Below, in pieces: positions 51,914 through 59,827 of a DNA stretch of 64,000 nucleotides (its first letter is position 1; every line of letters starts with the position of its first letter). Both the position numbers and the translations under genes were made by a program. Below the pieces are notes generated by a model, which searched no databases, was not told where the DNA came from, and worked only from the letters and a program-made list of their open reading frames with translations. The stretch covers positions 1 to 64,000 of the forward strand of contig NZ_JACHCI010000025.1 of NCBI RefSeq assembly GCF_014200675.1. Direction: 5' to 3'. Source of the DNA: Janthinobacterium saanense. GTDB taxonomy: Bacteria; Pseudomonadota; Gammaproteobacteria; Burkholderiales; Burkholderiaceae_D.

Positions 51914-52550
51914 CTACGAGGAATTCGCCGGCATGGTAGGTGCGATCACCGAGCTTTACGGGCGCGCCGCCAGCGAATTCGCCATCACGATCTGGTGGGG
52001 CGCTCTCCGGCAGTACGACCTGTCCGCTGTGCGCCAGGCCTTTGACCGCCACGTACGCAATCCTGATAGCGGCCAGTTCGCGCCGAAGCCGGCCGATCTG
52101 ATCCGAATGATGGGCGGCACCACGCAGGATTCGGCGCTGGTAGCTTGGGCCAAGGTTGATCGCGCGCTACGGGTTGTTGGCACCTACCGCAGCGTGGCTT
52201 TCGATGATGCCCTGGTGCACCGCGTGCTGACGGAAATGGGTGGCTGGACTGCATTGGGCGCGAAGACTGAGAAGGAATGGCCCTTCGTTGCCAAGGAGTT
52301 CGAAAACCGGTACCGCGGCTATCGCATGCGCAACGAATGCCCCGATTACCCGCCGGTCCTGGTGGGCCTGGCCGAGGCGCAGAACGCGCAGGCCGGCTTC
52401 CGCGGCGAAGCGCCGACCCTGATCGGGGATCAATCGCTGGCTCAGCGCGTGATGGCCGGCGGCACAGCGCAGCCATTGATTGCCATGCGATCTGCTGGCG
52501 CATTGGCAGGCCCAGCTGCTTCCGCACAGCGGATGGTGGGCCATGGTTGA
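51900..52550 (+). CDS. Replication protein P-like (DUF6475)
   Basis: This 216 aa protein starts at ATG 51900 after AAGGAGG and overlaps the O-like gene by 14 bp. The N-terminus (DDYEEFAGMVGAITELYGRAASEFAITIWWGALRQYD) and place after an O-like gene suggest a helicase-loader role. Proven function is not known to me. Confidence 0.72.
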   Translation: MTQDDYEEFAGMVGAITELYGRAASEFAITIWWGALRQYDLSAVRQAFDRHVRNPDSGQFAPKPADLIRMMGGTTQDSALVAWAKVDRALRVVGTYRSVAFDDALVHRVLTEMGGWTALGAKTEKEWPFVAKEFENRYRGYRMRNECPDYPPVLVGLAEAQNAQAGFRGEAPTLIGDQSLAQRVMAGGTAQPLIAMRSAGALAGPAASAQRMVGHG

Positions 52551-52644
52551 TGCGCAAAAAGCGATGCGGCTTGAATTCAGCTACCGCCACGCTGCGAGGA
52601 GGTGCTGCCTGCTACCAGTGTCTGTCCGGGTCGAAATAAATTGA
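52543..52644 (+). pseudogene. Short frame truncated by an inverted cargo pair
   Basis: ATG at 52543 is in a coupling overlap with the P-like stop, and the first 20 residues (MVDAQKAMRLEFSYRHAARR) look genuine. The frame ends after 33 residues inside the 3' end of the inverted gene 52612-52920. It may be the stub of a displaced gene. Confidence 0.35.
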
Positions 52645-52920
52645 ACTATGAGGCGCTAGCGAAAGATTCAGGTTGCTGCTGACTAAATTCTTCGCTCGCG
52701 CAGCTGCTAGCTGTTTTTTGTCGTAAAGCACGAGCATCGCTGCGCAAATTAACTCAATGTGGGCTTGCAATGCTGTCGCCTTAAGTCGATCGCCAGAAGC
52801 AATAGCAAACTCAAATGGAGCCAGTGAGATGTGGAGGTCACGAAACAAGCTGCGGAGTAATCCGTTCGCCTCGAGGTCAACGCTAGCGGAATCGTGCGCC
52901 GCCAATGGATGGGTTTTCAC
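52612..52920 (-). CDS. Inverted cargo gene 4a, unknown
   Basis: A 102 aa helical protein on the leftward strand within the rightward operon, 5 bp after gene 4b. AT-richer than neighbours. Function unknown. Confidence 0.6.
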   Translation of the reverse strand: MKTHPLAAHDSASVDLEANGLLRSLFRDLHISLAPFEFAIASGDRLKATALQAHIELICAAMLVLYDKKQLAAARAKNLVSSNLNLSLAPHSSIYFDPDRHW

Positions 52921-52925
52921 GGGAG

Positions 52926-53162
52926 TTATGCAGGAAGACTGCCGCCGAAATCCAAATCGAACATGGCGTGCTGCACAGCGATATCGACAGCTGCTTCGGT
53001 GCTGGGATATCCCTCATTGCACTGATGCTCCGAAAAATCGGGAGCTAGCAAGCCATCGGTGATGCGGTATCGCGGATACCAAGAGGATTCGATTTTGAGG
53101 GCGGTGGCTTCGATGGTGAATTTTCCGTACTGTGCCAAGCGACTGAATATTGTGATTTTCAT
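52926..53162 (-). CDS. Inverted cargo gene 4b, unknown
   Basis: A 78 aa protein with a beta-rich N-terminus (MKITIFSRLAQYGKFTIEAT). It has the ribosome site AAGGAAATAT shared with the other inverted genes. First gene of a two-gene leftward unit. Confidence 0.6.
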   Translation of the reverse strand: MKITIFSRLAQYGKFTIEATALKIESSWYPRYRITDGLLAPDFSEHQCNEGYPSTEAAVDIAVQHAMFDLDFGGSLPA

Positions 53163-53269
53163 ATATTTCCTTATTGTTTAGTTAAGTTTGTGGTGTAGGG
53201 AGTTGCTGGTCTGTGCGCTGAGCCACATTTATTGCCGCAAATGAAAAACATTATTTTTAAGAGGTTCAA

Positions 53270-53701
53270 ATGAACGTTGCTTTTGTTATCCCCGGTCAGC
53301 CGGTAGCGAAAGGTCGGCCGAAGTTTTCGCGCCGCGGCAAAGCAGTCGTTGCCTATACACCCGCCAAGACGGCCAGTTACGAAAATCTGGTCAAGCTGGC
53401 TGCAACTGCCGCCATGGCCGGCGCCACGCCCAGTGCTGCGCCGATTGATTTGACCATCACCCTGGCGCTGCAAATACCGGCCAGCTGGTCGAACAAGCGC
53501 CGCGCGCTGGCTGTCGCCGGCACGATCTGCGCGACGAAGAAGCCGGATGCCGACAATGTGCTGAAGGGCATCAAGGACGGCTGCAACGGCATCGTGTGGC
53601 GCGATGATGCCCAGGTGGTCAGCATCAGCCTGCAGAAGCTCTATTCCGAAACACCGCACGCCAACGTGGTCGTGCGGGAATTGCCAGGGGAGGCCGCATG
53701 A
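53270..53701 (+). CDS. rusA: RusA-family Holliday junction resolvase
   Basis: This 143 aa endonuclease resolves branched DNA before packaging. Motifs: IPGQPVAKGRPKFSRRG at the start and the catalytic KPDADNVLKGIKDGCNGIVWRDDAQV with D93, D95 and D112/D113. Normal RusA length (about 120-140). In lambdoid phages rusA precedes Q, as here. Confidence 0.92.
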   Translation: MNVAFVIPGQPVAKGRPKFSRRGKAVVAYTPAKTASYENLVKLAATAAMAGATPSAAPIDLTITLALQIPASWSNKRRALAVAGTICATKKPDADNVLKGIKDGCNGIVWRDDAQVVSISLQKLYSETPHANVVVRELPGEAA

Positions 53702-54123
53702 GCGCCAACAAAAAGCCGCGTAAGCGCTACAGCCCCAAGCCCGCCGTGCTGCCGCCAGGCATGCGCCGCGCCATCGCCTTCGAAATGCCAGGCTTCCAGG
53801 CCAGCGAGGCAATGGGCAAGGGGCACTTTCAGGAACAGCACGTCTACGACCTGTTGAGCAACGCCGACATGGCGCGCCGCATCGCGCCAGATGGCCACGC
53901 CATCCTGCCGGTGGCCCAGGTCATGGTCGAGGCGATTGCCGAAATCCAGGCCCGAGCCCAGCGCACCGGCACTTTCGGCGTCAACGGCGACGAAATGCGC
54001 GTGCTGAGCGAGGGGATCGGCAAGACGATGGTCTTTTTACGCGGGGTGTCGAATGCCGATATCGCGCGCGCATCGATGGCTGCCATCAGCGAATTCAACC
54101 GGACCGGCGTGCTGCGCGTATGA
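53698..54123 (+). CDS. Phage protein, unknown
   Basis: A 141 aa basic/helical protein overlapping rusA by 4 bp. Its conserved-looking centre is FQEQHVYDLLSNADMARRIAPDGHAILPVAQVMVEAI. Lies between rusA and the Q-like gene. Confidence 0.65.
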   Translation: MSANKKPRKRYSPKPAVLPPGMRRAIAFEMPGFQASEAMGKGHFQEQHVYDLLSNADMARRIAPDGHAILPVAQVMVEAIAEIQARAQRTGTFGVNGDEMRVLSEGIGKTMVFLRGVSNADIARASMAAISEFNRTGVLRV

Positions 54124-54200
54124 GTGGCGCTGGCGAGTGGAAGGGCTAGCCCAAGTCGGAAAAGGGTGTTAACTTTGGCAGACAAAACGAAAGGCAAATC

Positions 54201-54743
54201 ATGGGCTTTACAGACCGCTACATCGCATCGATCGGTTCGAGCAATCTGAAGGATGACGCGCAGAACCACCAGACGGACCCACTGGCCGCCGCGGCGCTGG
54301 CTGGCGATATCGGCGCGCTGCTGTGCCGCGTGAAGTACGCTGACGGCACGCTCACACGCATGTTCGAGGGCAACCAGCAGAACCTGGCGCAGCTGCTGCG
54401 CATCTGGACGGCCGAAGTGATCCGGCGTGGCCGAGCGCGGCGCTGGGTCCCGGAAAACACGGCCTGGGACGCGCAATCGGCGCAGGCGTTGTATCGGCGT
54501 GTGGCCGAGAAGTCGCTGGCGCACTGGCTCGACAGCAAGTGCTTGGGTTGCAGCGGTACCGGCGTTAAGGTGCTGCTGGGCAATGGCATCTGCACCTCGT
54601 GCAAGGGGACCGGCACGGCAGCCGTGCAGGGCGCTGCCGGCCTGGAGCTGGAGCGCGTCAAGGACATGGTGAGCGAGTTGAGCGCCATTTCCGACAGCCA
54701 CAAAGGGCGCGCCTCCGGTCTGTTGCGTGGAGGCGACCAGTAG
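54201..54743 (+). CDS. Q-like late antiterminator candidate
   Basis: This 180 aa protein has a helical N-half and a zinc-finger of the C-x2-C-x-G-x-G kind (about 116-138, KCLGCSGTGVKVLLGNGICTSCKGTG). Length, cysteine pattern and place (after rusA, before a promoter-leader-terminator and the late genes) match lambdoid Q proteins. Sequence identity to a known Q cannot be tested here. AAAGG precedes the ATG. Confidence 0.6.
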   Translation: MGFTDRYIASIGSSNLKDDAQNHQTDPLAAAALAGDIGALLCRVKYADGTLTRMFEGNQQNLAQLLRIWTAEVIRRGRARRWVPENTAWDAQSAQALYRRVAEKSLAHWLDSKCLGCSGTGVKVLLGNGICTSCKGTGTAAVQGAAGLELERVKDMVSELSAISDSHKGRASGLLRGGDQ

Positions 54744-54765
54744 CGTAGATTTTTCTTTAAGTCTG

Positions 54766-54794
54766 TGTTTACAAACAGTGTTTTTATGTATAAT
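54766..54794 (+). promoter_or_regulatory. Late promoter candidate (pR'-like)
   Basis: A perfect -10 TATAAT lies at 54789-54794. TTTACA (54768-54773) gives a near-consensus -35 but only 15 bp spacing. A partial inverted repeat CTGT...ACAG covers the -35 region (54763-54778), a place where a Q-binding element could be. Confidence 0.6.
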
Positions 54795-54799
54795 GAAGA

Positions 54800-54980
54800 C
54801 TTGCAATTCAAGTAAAGTCTTTCGGAAATCGTAATGTGCGCACCGCGCCACCGATAGCCGAAACTCGCGACAGTACCCGGACCCGCATCGGATCTGCTCG
54901 CCTTGAATTTGCCGCTCACTACGCACTATGGCCGTGGGAGCAACACCGAAGCACGAAGCCACCCTTGAGGTGGCTTTTCT
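54800..54980 (+). ncRNA. Late leader RNA of about 180 nt (6S-like)
   Basis: Between the pR'-like promoter and a strong terminator is a stretch with no gene. Its start folds as AAGACTT/AAGTCTT (54796-54802, 54815-54821). Length is close to the 194 nt lambda 6S RNA made from pR' without Q. The role is inferred from layout. Confidence 0.5.
54956..54980 (+). terminator. tR'-like terminator
   Basis: AAGCCACC (54956-54963), loop CTTGA, GGTGGCTT (54969-54976) and TTTTCT. It would stop transcription from the late promoter unless antiterminated. Confidence 0.82.
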
Positions 54981-55008
54981 ATTTGCGCGTCCACTTTTCG
55001 AGGTCGCC

Positions 55009-55176
55009 ATGACCGAAACAACCCACCCACCGCATTACTTGGCACGCGAGTACCTGGAGCGCTGCACGCATTCAGTGGAGCCGCCGCCGACACCCGACGA
55101 AATTCGCCGGGAACTGGGGTGGGCGCTGATTGCGGCTGAGCGCCAGGCGCAGGCCGAGTGCGACGAGCGGGACTGA
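55009..55176 (+). CDS. Small phage protein, first of the late region
   Basis: A 55 aa acidic product starting at ATG 55009 after GAGG. It has YLAREYLERCTHSVEPPPTPDEIRRELGWAL. Function unknown. It follows the terminator by 28 bp. Confidence 0.65.
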   Translation: MTETTHPPHYLAREYLERCTHSVEPPPTPDEIRRELGWALIAAERQAQAECDERD

Positions 55177-55209
55177 TTTAGACGGACGCTGTAACCGGCG
55201 CCAGATTTT

Positions 55210-55283
55210 GCGGGTGTAGCTCAATGGTAGAGCAGAAGCCTTCCAAGCTTACGACGAGGGTTCGATTCCCTTCACCCGCTCCA
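55210..55283 (+). tRNA. Phage tRNA-Gly (anticodon UCC)
   Basis: A 74 nt cloverleaf: acceptor GCGGGTG/CACCCGC, D-arm GCTC...GAGC, anticodon loop CTTCCAA (TCC), T-arm GAGGG-TTCGATT-CCCTT and encoded CCA. The anticodon stem has one mismatch at its base (G27-A43). It would read GGA codons, rarely used in GC-rich hosts. Confidence 0.93.
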
Positions 55284-55294
55284 GTGTCTCCTTG

Positions 55295-55347
55295 CTCGGC
55301 ATGCCGAGTTTTTGCCGCCGCGCTTCACTGCGCTGGCGGCTTTTCTA
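55295..55347 (+). terminator. Double terminator after tRNA-Gly
   Basis: First hairpin CTCGG-CATG-CCGAG plus TTTTT (55295-55313). Second hairpin GCCGCC-GCGC...GCGC-T-GGCGGC plus TTTT (55314-55344). Confidence 0.8.
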
Positions 55348-55361
55348 TTTCCGAGGTCAGC

Positions 55362-55517
55362 ATGGCGATTTGTTCGTTATCGGTCAGCTTGTCCATAGCC
55401 TGGTGGGTTCGCCCGTTTCTTGCTGCGATGGTAGTGCTGGACCGCGTGGTCCATTTTGGCGACGTGGCACAGGACCGCATCGCAGCCATCGTCGTGCTGG
55501 GCGTAAAAGTTAAATAG
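55362..55517 (+). CDS. Small hydrophobic protein, possible membrane protein
   Basis: A 51 aa product from ATG 55362 after GAGG. The first 28 residues are hydrophobic (SLSVSLSIAWWVRPFLAAMVVL). It lies after the double terminator, so it depends on antitermination. Function unknown; a holin-like role is a guess only. Confidence 0.5.
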   Translation: MAICSLSVSLSIAWWVRPFLAAMVVLDRVVHFGDVAQDRIAAIVVLGVKVK

Positions 55518-55654
55518 TGCGGACTGCCAGCGCGCTCCAGTGGCAGAGCTTGAAAAACGGGCGCAGTCTCCGACGTAGCAATGCCCCAGAGGACTCCAGC
55601 CGCAAGGCACGGCGGCGCCTGCTGGGAGCGGGCGGTGACACAACGAAAGCGAAC

Positions 55655-55900
55655 ATGCAGAAAATTCAACACCCCTCGAACAATGCCGTGCTCGGCGCAC
55701 CCGCAGGCTGGGACCAGGCCGAGCTGCCTTGCAACGCCCTACCCATCACGCGCACGCACGTCGGCGACCTGCCTGCCGTGGTATCGTACTGGCGCCCAGA
55801 TGCCGAAGAGCTGGCCTCGCTGAATGCTGGCGGCGCCATCAGGCTGTGGGTGGTGGGCGCAACCATGCCGCCCGTGTCGCTGAGCGTCGAACTCGCCTGA
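55655..55900 (+). CDS. Phage protein, unknown
   Basis: An 81 aa product with a middle segment YWRPDAEELASLNAGGAIRLWVVGATMPPV that recurs in phage proteins. The start at 55655 is chosen by product composition. Function unknown. Confidence 0.65.
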   Translation: MQKIQHPSNNAVLGAPAGWDQAELPCNALPITRTHVGDLPAVVSYWRPDAEELASLNAGGAIRLWVVGATMPPVSLSVELA

Positions 55901-55993
55901 AACACTACATTTAGTAGGTTGCAAGCAAAAGTGCCAAAATTTGCGGGGTTTAGACTTCGGTTTTCGCCGCCAAACACTACATCTAGTGGGTTG
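55901..55993. promoter_or_regulatory. Pair of palindromic repeats ACACTACATYTAGTRG
   Basis: Copies at 55901-55921 and 55973-55993 share 19 of 21 bases and are 72 bp apart. Each is palindromic at its core (CACTA-CATC-TAGTG in the second). The second covers the ribosome site of the next gene. The form resembles NrdR boxes; that match is from memory of the consensus. Confidence 0.5.
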
Positions 55994-55995
55994 TG

Positions 55996-56637
55996 ATGAA
56001 AAAAAGCCGAAACTCTGCAGCTGCCGAGCTGGCGCGGCCAATGCCGCCGCCCGAGTTCGCCGACCCGCTGAGCAACCGCTACATGCCCGCGCCCGAAGTG
56101 CTCAAATGGGCGCGGCGCGAAATCCTCGCCGAAGGCGGCGCGCTCTACAACGAAGACCACGCCCACCTGGAATATGCCGACGTGCAATTCCTGTGGGCAC
56201 CTCACGGATTCAACAAGCAGGGCCGCACCGTGCTGGGTCAGTGCGAGGAAATGACCTTTCGCTGTGGTCCGTGGCAGAAGGGCCGCCAGCAACAGCAGAT
56301 GGCCGACTGGTTCGGCGCAGTACCGGACTTCCTCATCACCCTCGACGCATCGTATTGTTTGACCTGCAACGACGCCGAGTTCTGCGCGCTGGTCGAGCAC
56401 GAGCTTTATCACATCGCCCAGGAGCTTGATGACTTCGGCTCGCCGGCATTCAACAAGTACGGGCTGCCGAAGCTTTGCATGCGCTCGCACGATGTGGAAG
56501 AGTTCATCGGCGTCGTCCGCCGTTACGGCGCCAGCCAGGACGTGCAACGCATGATCGACGCAGCAAAGACCGCGCCAGAAGTGGCGAAAATCAACATCGC
56601 GAGGGCTTGCGGAACCTGTTTGCTGAAAGCTGCATAA
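55996..56637 (+). CDS. Phage metallopeptidase-like protein
   Basis: This 213 aa protein carries an HExxH zinc-site motif, HELYH (135-139), in CALVEHELYHIAQELDDFG, and belongs to the putative phage metallopeptidase group found just upstream of terminase genes. Whether it cuts protein is not known. Translation start lies directly behind the second palindromic repeat. Confidence 0.8.
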   Translation: MKKSRNSAAAELARPMPPPEFADPLSNRYMPAPEVLKWARREILAEGGALYNEDHAHLEYADVQFLWAPHGFNKQGRTVLGQCEEMTFRCGPWQKGRQQQQMADWFGAVPDFLITLDASYCLTCNDAEFCALVEHELYHIAQELDDFGSPAFNKYGLPKLCMRSHDVEEFIGVVRRYGASQDVQRMIDAAKTAPEVAKINIARACGTCLLKAA

Positions 56638-56668
56638 GGTTGACCGGCCATTTACCGGAAGGCAACTC

Positions 56669-57145
56669 ATGGCAGCACTTAAAGACGAGGTCAAGCTGTT
56701 CATCGTCAAGGCGCTGGCATGTTTCGACACGCCGACGCAGGTTTCCATTGCAGTAAAGGAAGAGTTTGGCCTTGACGTGCCGCGCCAGCAGATCGCTACA
56801 TACGATCCTGAAAAGCACGTCGGCCGCAGCCTAAGCGTGAAATGGAAGACGCTTTTCCATGACACGCGAAAGAAGTTCCGCGATGACGTGGCTGAGATTC
56901 CTATCGCCAGTAAGGCTTTTCGTCTTCGTGCGTTGGCCAGGATGGCGCAGCAAGCCGAGGGCATGCGCAACATCGCTCTGGCCGTATCGGTCATCGAGCA
57001 GGCCGCCAAGGAAGTCGGCGACGTCTACGTGAATCGACGCCTCGATGCTCCAAAAGCACCAGGCGATACCGGCGAAGGCATGCCGGCAGCCCCTGAATAC
57101 ATACTGAAGCCCGATGAAGACCTCCCCGACAGCCCGATTCTCTGA
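56669..57145 (+). CDS. Small terminase subunit (DUF2280)
   Basis: This 158 aa protein has an N-terminal helix-turn-helix (KLFIVKALACFDTPTQVSIAVKEEFGLDVPRQQIATYDP) typical of DUF2280. It recognises phage DNA for packaging. It overlaps the large terminase gene by 32 bp. Confidence 0.82.
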   Translation: MAALKDEVKLFIVKALACFDTPTQVSIAVKEEFGLDVPRQQIATYDPEKHVGRSLSVKWKTLFHDTRKKFRDDVAEIPIASKAFRLRALARMAQQAEGMRNIALAVSVIEQAAKEVGDVYVNRRLDAPKAPGDTGEGMPAAPEYILKPDEDLPDSPIL

Positions 57146-58439
57146 AGGGCCGGTCGCGCTAACGCCGAAGCAGGCGAACATTTACGTGTGGGGTTGGCAG
57201 AAAAAGGCCCGCTTTCGTGACGCCGTGTGCGGCCGGCGCTTCGGCAAGACGTTCCTGGGCAAGGCCGAGATTCGGCGTGCCGCTCGCTTGGCTGCGGAGT
57301 GGGGCGTCAGTATCGAGGACGAGATTTGGTACTGCGCGCCGACGTTCAAGCAGGCGAAGCGGGTTTTCTGGAAGCGCCTCAAGCAAGCAATTCCGCCGAG
57401 CTGGCGTGCCGGGAAGCCGAACGAGACGGAATGCTCGATCACCACCAAGGCTGGCCACGTCCTCCGCATCGTCGGCCTGGACGCCTACGACAACTTGCGC
57501 GGTTCGGGCCTCTTCTTTGCCCTGGTCGACGAATGGGCAGACTGCGTGTACGCCGCCTGGGAAGAGGTGCTGCGGCCGATGCTGTCGACCTGCCGCTTCG
57601 TCATCAATGGCGAGGAGCGTGTCGGCGGCCACGCGCTGCGCATCGGCACGCCGAAAGGCTTCAACCACTGCTATGACAGCTACCTCGATGGCCAAGGGCG
57701 TGAGCCTGATCACAAGAGCTGGCTCTATACGTCGGTCGATGGCGGCAACGTCCCGGCCGAAGAGATCGAAGCAGCACGGCGCAAGATGGATCCGCGCACG
57801 TTCCGCCAAGAGTACCTGGCCAGCTTCGAGAACTACCAGGGCGTTATCTATTACTGCTTCGATCGGCGTCGCAACAATACCGACGACACGGTCAAGCCAG
57901 GCGATGCGCTGCATATCGGCATGGACTTCAACGTCGGCAAGGGCGCAGCGGTGGTTTTCGTGATTCGTGACGACCTGCCGCGCGCTGTCGATGAATTCAT
58001 GGAGGTGTTCGACACGCCAGCCATGATCGAGAAGATTAAGGCGCGTTACAAGCAGGTCGGCCAGCAGCACCTAATAACGATTTATCCGGACGCATCCGGC
58101 CAGAACCGGAAGAGCAGTGGCGCCAGCGAGTCGGATCTGTCGTTGCTGCGCGCCGCTGGCTTCACTGTGGTGGTCGACCATAGTAACCCGGCTGTGAAAG
58201 ACCGCATCAACAGCGTGAACGCCATGCTGTGCAACACCTACGACCAGCGCCGCATGCTGGTCAATGCCACCAAGTGCCCGAAATACACGCTCAGCCTGGA
58301 GCGTCAGATTTATGACGACAAGGGCGAGCCGGACAAGAAGGGCGGCTTTGACCATGCCAATGATGCCGGCGGCTACTTCATCACCAAGCGCTGGCCAATC
58401 ACGAAGAAGAGCGCCACGGTATCGCCGCTGCGCATGTAA
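57114..58439 (+). CDS. terL: Large terminase subunit
   Basis: This 441 aa packaging motor has Walker A GRRFGKT (40-46), Walker B ALVDE (136-140) and a C-terminal RNase H-like nuclease with GMDFNVGKGAAVVF, YPDASGQNRKSS and DHANDAGGYF. Length is on the short side for the family but all motifs are present. Confidence 0.93.
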   Translation: MKTSPTARFSEGPVALTPKQANIYVWGWQKKARFRDAVCGRRFGKTFLGKAEIRRAARLAAEWGVSIEDEIWYCAPTFKQAKRVFWKRLKQAIPPSWRAGKPNETECSITTKAGHVLRIVGLDAYDNLRGSGLFFALVDEWADCVYAAWEEVLRPMLSTCRFVINGEERVGGHALRIGTPKGFNHCYDSYLDGQGREPDHKSWLYTSVDGGNVPAEEIEAARRKMDPRTFRQEYLASFENYQGVIYYCFDRRRNNTDDTVKPGDALHIGMDFNVGKGAAVVFVIRDDLPRAVDEFMEVFDTPAMIEKIKARYKQVGQQHLITIYPDASGQNRKSSGASESDLSLLRAAGFTVVVDHSNPAVKDRINSVNAMLCNTYDQRRMLVNATKCPKYTLSLERQIYDDKGEPDKKGGFDHANDAGGYFITKRWPITKKSATVSPLRM

Positions 58440-58453
58440 CAACAAGGATTTCC

Positions 58454-59827
58454 ATGACCGATGTACGCACACAATCAGCCGAAGCCAAAAAGCTGAACGA
58501 GGATTGCGCGCTGATTTCCGCGCTGCTGGGCGGGACCAAGGCTATGCGGGCGGCTGGCAAGATGTATTTGCCCCAATGGCCGGGTGAGGCGGATGACAGC
58601 TACAAGATGCGCCTGTCCGTGGCCACCTTGTTCCCCGCTTACGCCCGCACCATCGATGTGCTGTCGGCGAAGCCATTTAGCAAGCCAGTGACGCTGGGCG
58701 AGGATGTGCCAGAGCAGCTCAAACCATGGCTGCAGGATGTTGATCTGTCGGGCCGCAACCTGCATAGCTTTCTGTCCGAGGTCGCCCAGGAGGCGCTGGG
58801 CTATGGCTTTTCCGGCATCTTGGTTGACTATCCACCGACGGTCGATGAAGAGGGCCGGGCACTTTACCCCACCAAGGCGGCCGAGTTGACTGCCGGCGTA
58901 CGGCCGTACTTTGTGCAGGTTCATCCGCAAAACATCCTGGGATGGCTGCCAAAGAACGCCACGAGCGCCGAAGGGCTGACGCAGTTGCGCCTGCTTGAGA
59001 GCGTGTCGGTTCCAGATGGTGATTTTGACACCATCGAAATCGAGCAGGTGCGCGTCCTCGGGCGCGGCACTTGGCAGGTTTGGCGCCAAGTCGGGACGAA
59101 CGACAAGAAGGTGTGGCAACTTCATGCTCATGGCCGCACCAGCATGGAAACCATTCCCTTCGCGCCGGTCTACGGCAAGCGCCTGGGTTACATGCAAGCC
59201 ACGCCTCCCTTGCTTGAGCTCGCATATAACAACGTCGAGCACTGGCAGAGCAACAGCGATCAGCAGAACATCCTGCATATTGCACGAGTTCCGATCCTGT
59301 TTGCCAAAATGCTGGGCGAAGGAAATACCATTACCGTGGGCACAGGCAGCGCCGTCAAGTCCGAAAGTCCTGACGGTGACCTGAAATTCGTGGAGCACGG
59401 CGGCAAGGCGATCGATGCCGGCCGCCTGTCCATCCTTGACCTGGAAGACCGCATGCGGCAGGCCGGCGCCGAATTGCTGGTCATCAAGCCTGGCAACGTG
59501 ACCGAATCGCAGACCCTGGCCGACAACGAGCAGGGCGCTTGTGCGCTGCAGAAGATCGCAAGCAACATCGAGGATTCGGCCGACATGGCGCTGCAGTTCA
59601 TGGCGCAATGGGTCCATGAGAGCGAAGGCGGCCACGTCACGCTGTTCAAGGACTTCGGCGCCGCCTCGCTCGCCGAAGCAAGTGCGGAACTGCTGTTCAA
59701 GAGCGCCGCCAGCGGCAAAATCTCTGGCGAAACCTACTTTAACGAGTTGAAAAGACGGGGGATGATCTCCCCTGATCTGGACTGGGAAACGGAGCAAGAG
59801 CGCATTCTCTCTTCGGTGGGCGTGTAA
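58454..59827 (+). CDS. Portal protein (DUF4055)
   Basis: This 457 aa protein forms the dodecameric head gate. It is of the DUF4055 kind: ALLGGTKAMRAAGKMYLPQWPGE near the start and a long helical C-half. It lies 14 bp after terL and abuts the Mu-F-like gene. Confidence 0.87.
   Translation: MTDVRTQSAEAKKLNEDCALISALLGGTKAMRAAGKMYLPQWPGEADDSYKMRLSVATLFPAYARTIDVLSAKPFSKPVTLGEDVPEQLKPWLQDVDLSGRNLHSFLSEVAQEALGYGFSGILVDYPPTVDEEGRALYPTKAAELTAGVRPYFVQVHPQNILGWLPKNATSAEGLTQLRLLESVSVPDGDFDTIEIEQVRVLGRGTWQVWRQVGTNDKKVWQLHAHGRTSMETIPFAPVYGKRLGYMQATPPLLELAYNNVEHWQSNSDQQNILHIARVPILFAKMLGEGNTITVGTGSAVKSESPDGDLKFVEHGGKAIDAGRLSILDLEDRMRQAGAELLVIKPGNVTESQTLADNEQGACALQKIASNIEDSADMALQFMAQWVHESEGGHVTLFKDFGAASLAEASAELLFKSAASGKISGETYFNELKRRGMISPDLDWETEQERILSSVGV

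Noticed and set aside
53844..55010. Open frame of 388 codons on the minus strand
   Set aside because: Crosses two rightward genes, the late promoter and a terminator; no motif.
55224..55361. Upstream extension of the small hydrophobic gene
   Set aside because: It would translate tRNA-Gly and both terminators; the ATG at 55362 has its own ribosome site.
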